A DNA stretch of 64,000 bases, taken from NCBI RefSeq assembly GCF_035510375.1, contig NZ_DATKHG010000016.1; one strand, 5' to 3'. The stretch is from Paenibacillus_I sp035510375 (GTDB lineage Bacteria; Bacillota; Bacilli; Paenibacillales; Paenibacillaceae). Every line of letters begins with the position of its first letter. Position 1 is the stretch's first letter. The notes beneath the pieces were generated by a model, which did not search any database, was not told where the DNA came from, and worked only from the letters and a program-made list of their open reading frames with translations. This document shows, piece by piece, positions 8,975-16,568 of this stretch. Made by a program: the position numbers and the translations under genes.

Positions 8975-9799
8975 TCAGCCCTTCACCGCGCCGGCGGCAA
9001 CGCCGCTGATGATGCGCTTGGACATGATGGAGAAGAAGACGAGAATCGGGACGACCGAGATGACGATGCCGACATACTGGGCGCCGAAGTCGGAGGAGAA
9101 TTGCGACTTCACGCTGGCGATCATGACCGGCAGCGTCTGCTTGTCGTTGTCGAACAGCACGATCAGCGGCGTCAGGAAATCGTTCCACTTGCCGATGAAG
9201 GCGAAGATGCCGAGCGTCGCCAGCGCCGGGCTCATCATCGGCAGCACGATCCGGTTGAACAGCTGGAACTCGCCGTAGCCGTCCATCCGCGCCGACTCGA
9301 TGACCTCCATCGGCACCGAATCGTCCGCGAACTGGCGCATCAGGAAGATGCCGAAGGCGTTGCTGACGGCCGGGAGCACAAGCGGCCAATACGTATCGAG
9401 CATCCGGAACGTGTCCATCAGCTTGTAGAACCCGATGATCCCCAGCTGCCCCGGGATCATCATCGTCCCCAGGACGCACAGGAACAGCGCGTTTTTATAG
9501 CGGAATTTGTACTTCGAGAAGCCGAAGCCGGCCAGCGCCGAGAAGTACACGTTCAGCGCGGTGGCCGCGACCGTGATGAACACCGTGTTCGCGAAGCCGC
9601 GCCAGATGTTGACCGTGTCGATCAGCCGCCGGTAGTTTTCCGTGAACTGGTCGCCCGGCAGCAGCAGCAGCTTGCGCGCGATATCCGAGTTCGTATGCGT
9701 CGAGGTAATGAACATGCTGTAGAACGGCACCAGGGCCGTCACCGCCACCGCGATCAGAAAGAGATAGAGCAGCGTGCGGGTAAGGAAGGATTTGGTCAT
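8975..9799 (-). CDS. Carbohydrate ABC transporter permease (MalG-type, CUT1)
   Basis: A 274-residue membrane protein with about six transmembrane segments. The cytoplasmic EAA loop (ESARMDGYGEFQLFNRIVLP) that docks the ATPase is present, and the C-terminus ends ISGVAAGAVKG as in MalG-type CUT1 permeases. It pairs with the upstream MalF-type permease (16 bp gap). Neither an ATPase nor a binding protein for this pair lies in the window. The ATPase is probably a shared MsmX-type protein encoded elsewhere, and the binding protein may lie beyond position 1 or elsewhere. Confidence 0.92.
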   Translation of the reverse strand: MTKSFLTRTLLYLFLIAVAVTALVPFYSMFITSTHTNSDIARKLLLLPGDQFTENYRRLIDTVNIWRGFANTVFITVAATALNVYFSALAGFGFSKYKFRYKNALFLCVLGTMMIPGQLGIIGFYKLMDTFRMLDTYWPLVLPAVSNAFGIFLMRQFADDSVPMEVIESARMDGYGEFQLFNRIVLPMMSPALATLGIFAFIGKWNDFLTPLIVLFDNDKQTLPVMIASVKSQFSSDFGAQYVGIVISVVPILVFFSIMSKRIISGVAAGAVKG

Positions 9800-9814
9800 G
9801 TCGGCGCTCGCCTC

Positions 9815-10687
9815 CTATTCTTGCTTCATGGTGAGCCGGGCGGTGATGGCCGTGAAGAACATGACGACGATGAAAATGCCGTAAGCGACCGCCGCGCCGT
9901 AGCTGTAATCGAAGTTTTTGAATGCCGTCTGGTAAAGGTACATGACCATCGTTCTGGCCGTATTGTTCGGCCCGTCCCCAAGCATCAAGGCCGTGTCGAA
10001 CAGCTGCAGCCCGCCGATGACCGAGGTGATGAAGGTGAACAGGAACACCGGCCGCAGCATCGGCAGCGTCACGCGCAGCGTCGTCTGCCATTTGCCCGCA
10101 CCGTCGACCTCCGCCGCCTCGAACACCTCGCCCGGCACCGACTGCAGCCCGGCGATGAACACGATCATGTTGAACCCGAAGTACTGCCAGGCGGTGACCG
10201 CCGCCACGATGATCCGCGACCACATCGGGCTGTTGAACCAGTTGACCGGCTCGCCCACGACCCCGAGCGCCAGCAGCATTTTGTTCACCGAGCCCGTCTG
10301 CCAGTCGAAGATCAGGAAGAACAGGACGGCCAGCGTGACCGGCGTGACGATATGCGGGAAGAAGTACACCGCCCGGAAAACATGCTTGCCCCGCACGAAC
10401 TTCTCGTTGAGCACCAGCGCCAGCACGAGCGCGAGCGTCAGCTGCGGCACGATCGACAGGATCCAAATGATCAGCGTATTGCCGATCGTTTGGTAGAAAA
10501 AGCTGTCCTGCAGCAGCCGCGCGTAGTTGGCCGCCCCTACATACACCGGAGCCGAGAAGCCGTCCCATTTCATGAAGCTCAGGTACAGCGTGTACAGAAT
10601 CGGCACCAGCCCGAATACACCGAAGCTGATGAAGAACGGCGCAATGAAGTAATAGCCGTAGTGCGATTTGTCAAGCTTCGTTTGCAT
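9815..10687 (-). CDS. Carbohydrate ABC transporter permease (MalF/UgpA-type, CUT1)
   Basis: A 290-residue membrane protein starting MQTKLDKSHYGYYFIAPFF, with about six transmembrane segments and the EAA loop EAAEVDGAGKWQTTLRVTLP. It forms the heterodimeric membrane channel with the following MalG-type permease. Its start overlaps the 3' end of the LacI-family gene by 17 bp, so regulator and transporter are co-transcribed. The imported sugar is probably the substrate of the GH38/GH36-like enzymes downstream; this is inferred from the operon. Confidence 0.92.
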   Translation of the reverse strand: MQTKLDKSHYGYYFIAPFFISFGVFGLVPILYTLYLSFMKWDGFSAPVYVGAANYARLLQDSFFYQTIGNTLIIWILSIVPQLTLALVLALVLNEKFVRGKHVFRAVYFFPHIVTPVTLAVLFFLIFDWQTGSVNKMLLALGVVGEPVNWFNSPMWSRIIVAAVTAWQYFGFNMIVFIAGLQSVPGEVFEAAEVDGAGKWQTTLRVTLPMLRPVFLFTFITSVIGGLQLFDTALMLGDGPNNTARTMVMYLYQTAFKNFDYSYGAAVAYGIFIVVMFFTAITARLTMKQE

Positions 10688-11711
10688 CCCTTTGTCCTCC
10701 TCGTCCTGTCAGCTTTCCGCAGGAGTCACGCACGACCAGCCGGGGCTTGAGCAAATAATGGCTCCGATATTCCTCGCCCTGCGCTCCCTCGATTTTTTTG
10801 AAAAGCCCTTCGGCAGCCTTGCGGCCGATTTCCTGGAACGGTTGGCGCACGGTCGTCAGAGACGGATATACCCATTCGGATATCGAGATATCGTCGTAGC
10901 CTACAATGGACATTTGCTTCGGAACGTTGAAGCCGTGCTCCTGCACTGCACGCAGCGCTCCGATAGCGGTTTCATCGTTGGAGGCAATGACGGCGGTGAA
11001 GCCCTGCGTTTTGAGCAGCCGCTTCATTGCCGCATATCCGCCCTGATTGCTCCAGTCCGACTCGACGACCCAATCCGGCTGATAGGTCAGACCCAGCCTT
11101 GCCATCGCCCGTCGGTAACCGTTGAACCGGTATTTGTTCGCGGCCGCGCGCTCAGGGCCGGCAATATAGGCAATATCGCGGTGGCCCAGGCCATGCAGAT
11201 AAGCAACGATATCCGCAACGCCCGTGGCGTTGTCGACATCCACCGAGAAAATGCCGTCCAATTCGCCGTGATCGCCGATCAGCGCAATCGGATACGGCGA
11301 TTCCCGGATTTTGGCCAGATTTTGCGGATCGCGCCTCTGGAAACTGACAAGAATGATCCCGTCGACCTGACCCTCGTACAGCATGCTCAGAAACGAAATT
11401 TCATCATTGTAATTGGACGTCCAGCTTAGAAATATGCAATTGTAGCCCTGCCGCTTCGCAACCTTCTCGATGCCGCGGATAATGCCCGAGTAGAAAATGT
11501 TGGAGATGTCGTCCACGACGACGGCAATCGTGTGCGTCTTGTTCATCACCAGTCTGCGAGCGTTTGCATTCCGGTGAAAGTTGAGTTCCTTGATCGCTCT
11601 CTCCAACGCTTCCTCCGTATTTTTTTTGACCTTCAGCCCGTTCAAGTACCGGGATACGGTACTTTTGGATGTGTTGGCCAGCCTGGCCACATCGTGAATG
11701 GTAGGATTCAT
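10671..11711 (-). CDS. LacI-family transcriptional regulator
   Basis: About 346 residues: an N-terminal helix-turn-helix (TIHDVARLANTSKSTVSRYL), a hinge helix region (NANARRLVMNKTHTIAVVVDD) and a periplasmic-binding-protein-like sugar sensor domain (SIVGYDDISISEWVYPSLTTV near the end). AGAGGG lies 6 nt before the ATG at 11711; the in-frame ATG at 11717 abuts that site and is less likely. It is the first gene of the catabolic operon and overlaps the permease gene. Two identical 12-bp palindromes upstream are the probable operators, so it likely represses its own operon until the sugar ligand binds. Confidence 0.92.
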   Translation of the reverse strand: MNPTIHDVARLANTSKSTVSRYLNGLKVKKNTEEALERAIKELNFHRNANARRLVMNKTHTIAVVVDDISNIFYSGIIRGIEKVAKRQGYNCIFLSWTSNYNDEISFLSMLYEGQVDGIILVSFQRRDPQNLAKIRESPYPIALIGDHGELDGIFSVDVDNATGVADIVAYLHGLGHRDIAYIAGPERAAANKYRFNGYRRAMARLGLTYQPDWVVESDWSNQGGYAAMKRLLKTQGFTAVIASNDETAIGALRAVQEHGFNVPKQMSIVGYDDISISEWVYPSLTTVRQPFQEIGRKAAEGLFKKIEGAQGEEYRSHYLLKPRLVVRDSCGKLTGRGGQRDANEA

Positions 11712-11772
11712 CGGCATCCCTCTTTCTGTTCTCCCTTTTCAATTTGAAAAAATGTTCCGGTTTCGGATTTTT

Positions 11773-11784
11773 GGGAACGTTCCC
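11773..11784. promoter_or_regulatory. LacI-type operator candidate (proximal)
   Basis: Perfect palindrome GGGAACGTTCCC with a central CG, the usual form of a LacI/GalR-family operator. It lies about 60 bp upstream of the LacI-family start codon. An identical copy lies 133 bp further upstream. Assignment to this regulator is inferred from position and symmetry. Confidence 0.65.
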
Positions 11785-11905
11785 GTTTTGGGGTTTGGCA
11801 CCGGACCGACGGCAGTCGGCCGATAGCGCGTCGTTCCGCTCAGCCTCAGGAAAATGGTTGTCGACAGCCTGTTTTTGCGGCCAAGCCGGAACACGCAAAA
11901 ATTTC

Positions 11906-11917
11906 GGGAACGTTCCC
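11906..11917. promoter_or_regulatory. LacI-type operator candidate (distal)
   Basis: A second perfect GGGAACGTTCCC, identical to the proximal copy and centred 133 bp from it. Two identical operators at this distance suit DNA looping by a LacI-family tetramer or cooperative binding of dimers. No convincing -35/-10 pair was identified between or near them. Confidence 0.65.
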
Positions 11918-11994
11918 ACTTTGAAAAAAATGCAATAACCCACTTTGCTCTGTGAGCGTTACGATTTTCTTGTTTAATCAATAAGATGATTCGA

Positions 11995-12008
11995 TAATAA
12001 CGCTTTCA
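11995..12008 (-). promoter_or_regulatory. cre-like CcpA site
   Basis: On the minus strand the sequence TGAAAGCGTTATTA matches the catabolite-responsive element TGWAANCGNTNWCA at all but one fixed position. It lies upstream of both operator palindromes and would put the operon under carbon catabolite control. This is a consensus match only. Confidence 0.55.
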
Positions 12009-12275
12009 CAGGACACTGTCAACCCTCGCGACGCCTCGGCAACGCCTGTTAATCCTGCGCGTCTGGAAGGCTTGAAGAGTGCATTGCTCCAAGCGAAACA
12101 GAAGACTGTCCGGCTTCGCCGCGATTCGACCGTGAAGATCCCACTTATGCATGTACGGCTTACGATACATACGCTGCGGGTTATGTGGCATTATTGAAAG
12201 CATAATGAACCGTATACATAACCGAGCATTTTTTGGAAAAAATAATGGCATCTTCGTGGGAAGGGAGTGTGCAAG
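12009..12275. other. Gene-free stretch with a long imperfect inverted repeat
   Basis: No coding sequence is supported here. GGTTATGT at 12179-12186 pairs with ACATAACC at 12216-12223, and inside it CATTAT pairs with ATAATG, making a nested dyad about 50-95 bp ahead of the small plus-strand gene. It could be a regulator site or an RNA hairpin in that gene's leader. No clear promoter hexamers were identified. Confidence 0.35.
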
Positions 12276-12419
12276 GTGGATAAGGAAACGCAGGAAGGCA
12301 TGAAAAATCTCGATGCCACGGCCAGCGCCGCAGACATCGTAAAAGATGCGGCGTCCCGGCACAAGGCTGAATTCAGCGAACAAGAGCAAAACATAAAGAT
12401 CAGCGACAATCGAGAATAA
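12276..12419 (+). CDS. Small hypothetical protein, 47 aa
   Basis: A GTG-initiated reading frame with AAGGGAG 8 nt upstream. The protein begins MDKETQEGMKNLDATASAAD, is hydrophilic and rich in Ala, Glu, Lys and Asp, and has no membrane segment or cysteine. It ends 20 bp before the next small gene, with which it probably shares a transcript ending at the terminator at 12683. It resembles no family I can name; its composition is like that of small acid-soluble or stress-related Bacillales proteins, but that is only an impression. Confidence 0.55.
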   Translation: MDKETQEGMKNLDATASAADIVKDAASRHKAEFSEQEQNIKISDNRE

Positions 12420-12439
12420 ACCATTAAAGGAGGTTGCAA

Positions 12440-12673
12440 ATGAGCGAACAAACGAAAACCACCCAGGCGGAAAATGCGCTTGAAGCTCTGCAGCATGCCG
12501 TGGACCAGGTTGAATCCCACCCGTCGGAGAACAAGATCGAGGAAGCCGATAACGCGCTGCGGCATGCGGCGGCGGCCGTACGCCAGGCTGCGGACAGCGA
12601 AAGCGGAGCCGAAGGACTTACGCAAAGGCTTCAGGAAGAAAAGTCTGTTCTGGACGGCATTTCGGAGCATTGA
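12440..12673 (+). CDS. Small hypothetical helical protein, 77 aa
   Basis: The ATG at 12440 has an ideal AAGGAGG 6 nt upstream, and a factor-independent terminator follows within 10 bp of the stop, so this is a real expressed gene. The protein (MSEQTKTTQAENALEALQHA...) is charged and probably all alpha-helical, with repeated Ala-rich segments (ALEALQHAVDQ, ALRHAAAAVRQA) but no signal peptide or known motif. It forms a two-gene unit with the 47-aa gene just upstream. The function is unknown. Confidence 0.75.
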   Translation: MSEQTKTTQAENALEALQHAVDQVESHPSENKIEEADNALRHAAAAVRQAADSESGAEGLTQRLQEEKSVLDGISEH

Positions 12674-12682
12674 CCGGAGATT

Positions 12683-12710
12683 GAGCCGCATTATGCGGCT
12701 CTTTTTCTTT
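12683..12710 (+). terminator. Rho-independent terminator after the small gene pair
   Basis: GAGCCGCA and its complement TGCGGCTC form a tight hairpin with a 3-nt loop, followed by CTTTTTCTTT. It closes the two-gene plus-strand unit. Confidence 0.85.
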
Positions 12711-12751
12711 GCGATCGCGCCATCGCATCAAGCATATCAACCCGATGTGCT

Positions 12752-13168
12752 TTAAAAAGCAGGCAGCCGCAGCATCATGACTTCCTGCCGTTCGAATTTA
12801 AACTTTTCATACAGCCCATGGGCGTCGCGCGTTTCGAGCCCCACCCAGGTGCTTTTCAGATCGAGATGCGCGCACAGAAACTTCATCAGCCATTTACCCA
12901 AGCCGACGCCGCGGTGATCCGGGTGAATGATGACGTCGCACAGCCACGAAAAGGTGGCCCGATCCGTAATGGCGCGGGCGAAGCCCACCTGTACCCCGTT
13001 GTGATAAATGCCGATGCAAAGCGAATTCTCGATGCTTTTCTCCATCGCTTCCATCGTTCTCGTCGCGGCCCAATAGCTGCCCTGGAGCATGCTCAAAATG
13101 ACGTCCGGCTGCAGCAGTTCCTTGCGGTCGCTGATTTTGTAGGACATCGTCTCATGTGTCCATTCCAT
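12752..13168 (-). CDS. GNAT-family N-acetyltransferase
   Basis: A 138-residue GNAT protein. The acetyl-CoA pyrophosphate-binding motif is HPDHRGVGLGKWLM (the Q/RxxGxG/A signature), preceded by the beta4 strand region TFSWLCDVII and followed by GLETRDAHGLYEKFKF, typical of the C-terminal motif B. AAAGGAGA lies 8 nt before the ATG at 13168; the longer in-frame ATG at 13243 has no such site. The gene stands alone between two convergent or divergent plus-strand units. The acceptor substrate is unknown. Confidence 0.85.
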   Translation of the reverse strand: MEWTHETMSYKISDRKELLQPDVILSMLQGSYWAATRTMEAMEKSIENSLCIGIYHNGVQVGFARAITDRATFSWLCDVIIHPDHRGVGLGKWLMKFLCAHLDLKSTWVGLETRDAHGLYEKFKFERQEVMMLRLPAF

Positions 13169-13353
13169 CAACTTTCTCTCCTTTGGCAGGTCGTATGGTA
13201 AAAAGTTTCTCCATAATGCCGCCCGTACAACCCTATCATTCACCCAAAAACGGTCGAATCCGTCCTTTTAACGGGACAAATATACAAGCACACTCATCGA
13301 GAGGCACATATATGGTAAAGGGTCAAAATCCACATGTAAGAGGTGAAGGTTTG

Positions 13354-13596
13354 ATGTCATGCAATCCATGCCCCGCAAGCCGAATCGTAGATCCTCCGAT
13401 TGTAATCTGTCGGGATTTTTATCATCCGCAATTGGTGGACATTATCCATCCGGTCGAAATCGTAAACCGTCATCATTGCGTTCCGGTTCCGCGGCATATT
13501 TATACGTACACCGTCCGCGATGAATTTTGCCCCGCCCCGTATCCCGGACCTGTTGCCCAAATCAGGCATGCCGGAAAAAAACGAGCCAAACGTTAA
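13354..13596 (+). CDS. CotD-like spore coat protein
   Basis: An 80-residue protein rich in Cys, His, Pro and Tyr. The run DPPIVICRDFYHPQLVDIIHP followed by EIVNRHHCVPVPRHIYTYTV is the characteristic core of CotD-family inner-coat proteins of Bacillales. The start at 13354 follows AGAGGTGAAGG; an in-frame ATG at 13312 with GAGAGG 5 nt upstream would give 94 residues. A strong terminator follows. Expression is expected late in sporulation in the mother cell; I could not fix a sigma-K promoter. An overlapping minus-strand frame was judged a shadow because the plus-strand product matches a known family. Confidence 0.75.
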   Translation: MSCNPCPASRIVDPPIVICRDFYHPQLVDIIHPVEIVNRHHCVPVPRHIYTYTVRDEFCPAPYPGPVAQIRHAGKKRAKR

Positions 13597-13610
13597 GCCG
13601 CCGATCGCCA

Positions 13611-13658
13611 AAAAGCTGCCTCAACGTCATTGGAAGATGACGTTGAGGCAGCTTTTTC
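13611..13658. terminator. Bidirectional terminator
   Basis: A 17-bp near-perfect stem (AAGCTGCCTCAACGTCAT and its complement) flanked by A's on the left and T's on the right. It serves both the CotD-like gene on the plus strand and the six-gene operon arriving on the minus strand. Confidence 0.9.
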
Positions 13659-13710
13659 GTACGTTTCGCTTCACAGCTGCAGTGTAACACACTCGGACCG
13701 AAATCAAAGG

Positions 13711-14064
13711 CTATGCGCCCAACCGGAGCTCCTCCAGCACCCGCCTCATTTCCCGTTTCGCCTCAAGCACAATGTCCTCGATATCCCGCTTGCTCGGATT
13801 GTCCAGATGAATCCCGGCCACGACGGCCACCGTCCTGCCGAGCGCAATCGACGCCATTTCCGCCAGCTCCAGCGCCAGTTCTGCCTCCCGGTGGCCTGGA
13901 AACGACAGCAAACCCGTCTTGGCTGCCGGCTCACCGCTCGGACAGGCCGTTGCAATCGCGCCGATATGCGCTTGGCCCCCGCTCACCAGAAACACATGAT
14001 CCTCACCCATAGCGGCTACTCTGATTTCGACTTTGTTTCGTTCTTGAGATTGCACGTCCGGCAC
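13711..14064 (-). CDS. LpdD-like (prenylated-flavin chaperone-like) protein
   Basis: A 117-residue protein with the pattern VFLVSGGQAHIGAIATA, then a short FPGHREAELALELA segment and VAVVAGIHLDNPSKRDIEDI. This resembles the LpdD/proteasome-assembly-chaperone-4-like family, small proteins associated with UbiD-type decarboxylases or gallate decarboxylase maturation. No UbiD or UbiX gene is present nearby, so its partner is unclear. The start is a GTG 15 bp after the V4R gene stop with a modest AAAGG site. It is the last gene of the operon that starts at 17102. Confidence 0.6.
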   Translation of the reverse strand: MPDVQSQERNKVEIRVAAMGEDHVFLVSGGQAHIGAIATACPSGEPAAKTGLLSFPGHREAELALELAEMASIALGRTVAVVAGIHLDNPSKRDIEDIVLEAKREMRRVLEELRLGA

Positions 14065-14078
14065 CGCTCATCCGACCT

Positions 14079-14525
14079 TTACATTCTTATTTCATACTCG
14101 CAGTGGGTGTCCCCATTGACATTGCATTTCACTTCGCGGACCGTTACTCTCTTCCCGTGTATTCTCGTAAGCGCGCCTTCCATTATTGCGCCTTCCAAAT
14201 CGCATACCAGCTTCCCTTCCTGTGCCGGTAAACCTTCGCAAAAGCAATCATCGACAGCAACGCGGATCGTATTCTTGCTTCTTTCAACGATTCTCGGAAT
14301 GCCCACCTTTAATTCCTCAAACTTGGCAAGAAGCTGCTCGAGCGAATTTGCCGGGATGCTTTCTCCGATTTTTCGCCCGATGGTGACCGTCGTTCCCTTG
14401 CCGCCCATCGGCAGGCCCTGGTACATTCCGATCAGCCTGATTGCGCGGAAAAGTTCAAGCGGCACCTGATCGCCCAACTTCTCCCTTGTGATCATCCTCA
14501 TGTCCTCGAATGTAAATTCACCCAT
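14079..14525 (-). CDS. V4R-domain protein
   Basis: A 148-residue protein fitting the V4R (4-vinyl reductase) domain: GRKIGESIPANSLEQLLAKF, VDDCFCEGLPAQEGKLVCDLEG, and the ending VREVKCNVNGDTHCEYEI. Conserved Cys residues in these motifs are present. V4R domains bind small molecules in phenol-responsive regulators, bacteriochlorophyll reductase accessory proteins and heme/tetrapyrrole-related proteins. Here the domain stands alone with no DNA-binding part. The neighbours are DUF2249, NnrS-like and DUF59 proteins, which suggests a sensor or carrier in anaerobic nitrogen or metal-centre metabolism (inferred). Confidence 0.75.
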   Translation of the reverse strand: MGEFTFEDMRMITREKLGDQVPLELFRAIRLIGMYQGLPMGGKGTTVTIGRKIGESIPANSLEQLLAKFEELKVGIPRIVERSKNTIRVAVDDCFCEGLPAQEGKLVCDLEGAIMEGALTRIHGKRVTVREVKCNVNGDTHCEYEIRM

Positions 14526-14568
14526 TCCGTCCGCCTCCCATCCCTGCTATATATTTTGGACGTGATTT

Positions 14569-14895
14569 CTAATCCAAGGCGAGGCGTTTGGCGTCCTCGT
14601 ATAATGCCGTCATTCCTCCGTACAAGCTGTAGAAAAAGGAGTCCGGCGCGTCCAGCGAGAACGACAAATATTGCTTCGGGTCGATGCCGAGCATCCGCTC
14701 GAACAACGCCGCGCTGTCATAGGCGTAGAAACAGAAATAGGTGTACTCGAATTCGGGCATTTTCTCCACGATCGTCGTGATGTCATGCGCGTATTCCCGC
14801 GTTGATTTCCGCGCCTCCTCAATCATGGATAAAGCGTCCTCCAGCTGAACGGATATTTTGATCGTTTTCTCGTCGATGATATCGATCGCCGCCAT
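14569..14895 (-). CDS. Hypothetical protein, 108 aa
   Basis: The ATG at 14895 has GGGAG 7 nt upstream; a longer in-frame extension lacks a site and overlaps the next gene. The protein (MAAIDIIDEKTIKISVQLED...) is soluble, acidic and rich in aromatic residues in its second half (FEYTYFCFYAYDSAALFERM, SFFYSLYGG). I recognise no domain. It sits between the DUF59 and V4R genes with gaps of 44-66 bp, so it is probably part of the same Fnr-box-controlled operon. Confidence 0.7.
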   Translation of the reverse strand: MAAIDIIDEKTIKISVQLEDALSMIEEARKSTREYAHDITTIVEKMPEFEYTYFCFYAYDSAALFERMLGIDPKQYLSFSLDAPDSFFYSLYGGMTALYEDAKRLALD

Positions 14896-14960
14896 CGAAT
14901 CACTCCCTGTTTGATTGTACTGTCGGCAGGTCCGGCGGTTAACCCGGTTCCCGGCCTGCG

Positions 14961-15290
14961 CTATCCCTCGAAGCCCAATTCGTCCTTTGCCTTGTCGGAC
15001 ATCATGTGCGGAGTCCAGCGGGGCTCCCATACGACCTCGACCTGAACGGAACGCACCTCCGGCAGTTCCTTCAGGGCCCTTTCCACGCCGCCCACCATCA
15101 TGTCATGCATCGGGCAGCCCGGCGTCGTCAGGGTCATCACGACGTGCGCCCCGCCCTCGTTGTACCGGACGTCGAACACCAGTCCGAGATCCACGATATT
15201 GATGCCCAGCTCGGGATCGTATACCTCGCCCAAGCGTTCCATCATACGGTCGATCATTTCCGAATTTTGCGTCATGCCGTTCACGGTCAT
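14961..15290 (-). CDS. Metal-sulfur cluster assembly factor (DUF59/MIP18 family)
   Basis: About 110 residues with the MIP18/DUF59 core: LGEVYDPELGINIVDLGLVF, then TLTTPGCPMHDMM with the conserved Cys, and VVWEPRWTPHMMSDKAK. Such proteins (SufT, PaaD-like) help load Fe-S clusters into target enzymes. The start is uncertain: GGGAGG lies 2 nt before the ATG at 15290 but 8 nt before an in-frame GTG at 15284, and an ATG at 15305 is also possible. In this operon it may mature an oxygen- or NO-sensitive Fe-S partner. Confidence 0.85.
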   Translation of the reverse strand: MTVNGMTQNSEMIDRMMERLGEVYDPELGINIVDLGLVFDVRYNEGGAHVVMTLTTPGCPMHDMMVGGVERALKELPEVRSVQVEVVWEPRWTPHMMSDKAKDELGFEG

Positions 15291-15320
15291 CGCCTCCCAG
15301 GTCATTCTTTGCAGCTGCCC

Positions 15321-16550
15321 CTATCTCGTAAACACGCGGGCAATCATAAGCATATAGACGATCGCCGCAGCCGACAGCAGGCTCCCCGCCGCCGTGATGA
15401 CGGAGGCGATATCCAGGCCAAGTCCGACCAGCAGTCCGCCCAAACCAATCGCCACAACGGACAGGCCCGTATGAACCGGCTTTTCCGCGAGCAGTTGCCC
15501 CATTGTCGGCACCTTTTTCTTGCCCGCGTCCGGTCCGTATTTATGGGTCCACCAGAGGAACGGGACGATTTTGGACAAATAGCCCATCATCGTAATCGCA
15601 ACCCACCCGTACAGGTACACCCACAGGACAAACACGACGATCCTCTCATCCGCCGCAAGCTTCGGGTTGAACAGGTACGCAGCCGTGCTTGCCGCGCAGA
15701 CCGCCAGCAGCAGCCGTGCTGACCAAACCGTCCACTTGATGCCGGCGCCGGGCGTTTTCTTGTGCTTGTGCCTGGCGATTTGCGAAATATGAATATTGTA
15801 GAAAGCAAGCCCGGCGGTCAGGAGCAGCAAAGCCGCGCCGACGAGCATCCGGGTGCCGGTCAAAAAGCCCGCCGCGCCGAGCAGCACCGCGGCGTTCCAT
15901 GCCATGATCACCCACTGCTGCAGCTTCACCGGATAGCCGTGGGCCAAATAAAACATCGGCAGCAATTTGTAGCTGAAGCCCGTAATCAGCAGGCCGAACC
16001 AGCCGACCGTCCCGAGCCAGATGTGTGTGCCCAACCAGCGCTCGTGAAGCTCTCCGAGGATATCGAACCGGAAGCCCAGCCCCATCATCATGCCGCTTAG
16101 AGCGGTCAGGCACAGATAGCCGACGGCGCAGGCGGCGCTGATCGTAACCGGATTCCACTGCTTCGCTTTCCATAACGTCGCCCCTATGTTCCACGCGAAG
16201 AGAATGATGCCGGCAAAAGCCAATACGGCGAACGATGCGATCCACTGCGTTTGGACGGTACGGAACCCTGCCAGCAGGCCGGTCGTGCCGACCGTGAACA
16301 GCCCGTAATGGATCCAGCCCAGTTTACGGCTGTGCAGTTCAGTCTGCAGGACGACGTTGATGAGCTGGTAGACAGCGCCCATGGCTATCATCGTCGCCCA
16401 CCCGAGCACGAGCAAATGGACGTGAAACCAGCCTTTTGCGCTTTCCGGCTCGCCGGCGATCCATCCCGCAAAATCGGCGAGCGTGAGCAGATGGAACAGG
16501 ACGAAGCTGATCATCCCCGTGACAATAAACGCGAACGGCAATCGAAACAT
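15321..16550 (-). CDS. NnrS / heme-copper-oxidase subunit I-like membrane protein
   Basis: A 409-residue integral membrane protein with roughly 11-12 transmembrane helices. Conserved His residues lie in WFHVHLLVLGW, WLGTHIWLGTVGWF and LWWTHKYG, as expected for heme or copper ligands in NnrS and cytochrome-oxidase-I-like proteins. It lacks the full set of residues of a proton-pumping oxidase that I could confirm by eye. NnrS-type proteins protect against nitric oxide, which fits the adjacent DUF2249 protein, the perfect Fnr-type box upstream and the RIC gene elsewhere in the window. Family placement between NnrS and generic COX1-like proteins is unsettled. Confidence 0.7.
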   Translation of the reverse strand: MFRLPFAFIVTGMISFVLFHLLTLADFAGWIAGEPESAKGWFHVHLLVLGWATMIAMGAVYQLINVVLQTELHSRKLGWIHYGLFTVGTTGLLAGFRTVQTQWIASFAVLAFAGIILFAWNIGATLWKAKQWNPVTISAACAVGYLCLTALSGMMMGLGFRFDILGELHERWLGTHIWLGTVGWFGLLITGFSYKLLPMFYLAHGYPVKLQQWVIMAWNAAVLLGAAGFLTGTRMLVGAALLLLTAGLAFYNIHISQIARHKHKKTPGAGIKWTVWSARLLLAVCAASTAAYLFNPKLAADERIVVFVLWVYLYGWVAITMMGYLSKIVPFLWWTHKYGPDAGKKKVPTMGQLLAEKPVHTGLSVVAIGLGGLLVGLGLDIASVITAAGSLLSAAAIVYMLMIARVFTR

Positions 16551-16568
16551 GTGCTTCTCACTCCCGGA

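Noticed and set aside
8948..10750. A 600-residue plus-strand open frame opposite the permeases
   Set aside because: Extremely rich in Arg, His, Asp and Gln, as expected for the reverse complement of hydrophobic membrane protein genes.
11941..11960. A second cre match near TGTGAGCGTTACG
   Set aside because: Three mismatches at fixed positions, too weak beside the one-mismatch site at 11995.
13357..13611. A minus-strand 84-residue frame overlapping the CotD-like gene
   Set aside because: The plus-strand product has the recognisable CotD core, a start site and a terminator; the minus frame has no family resemblance.
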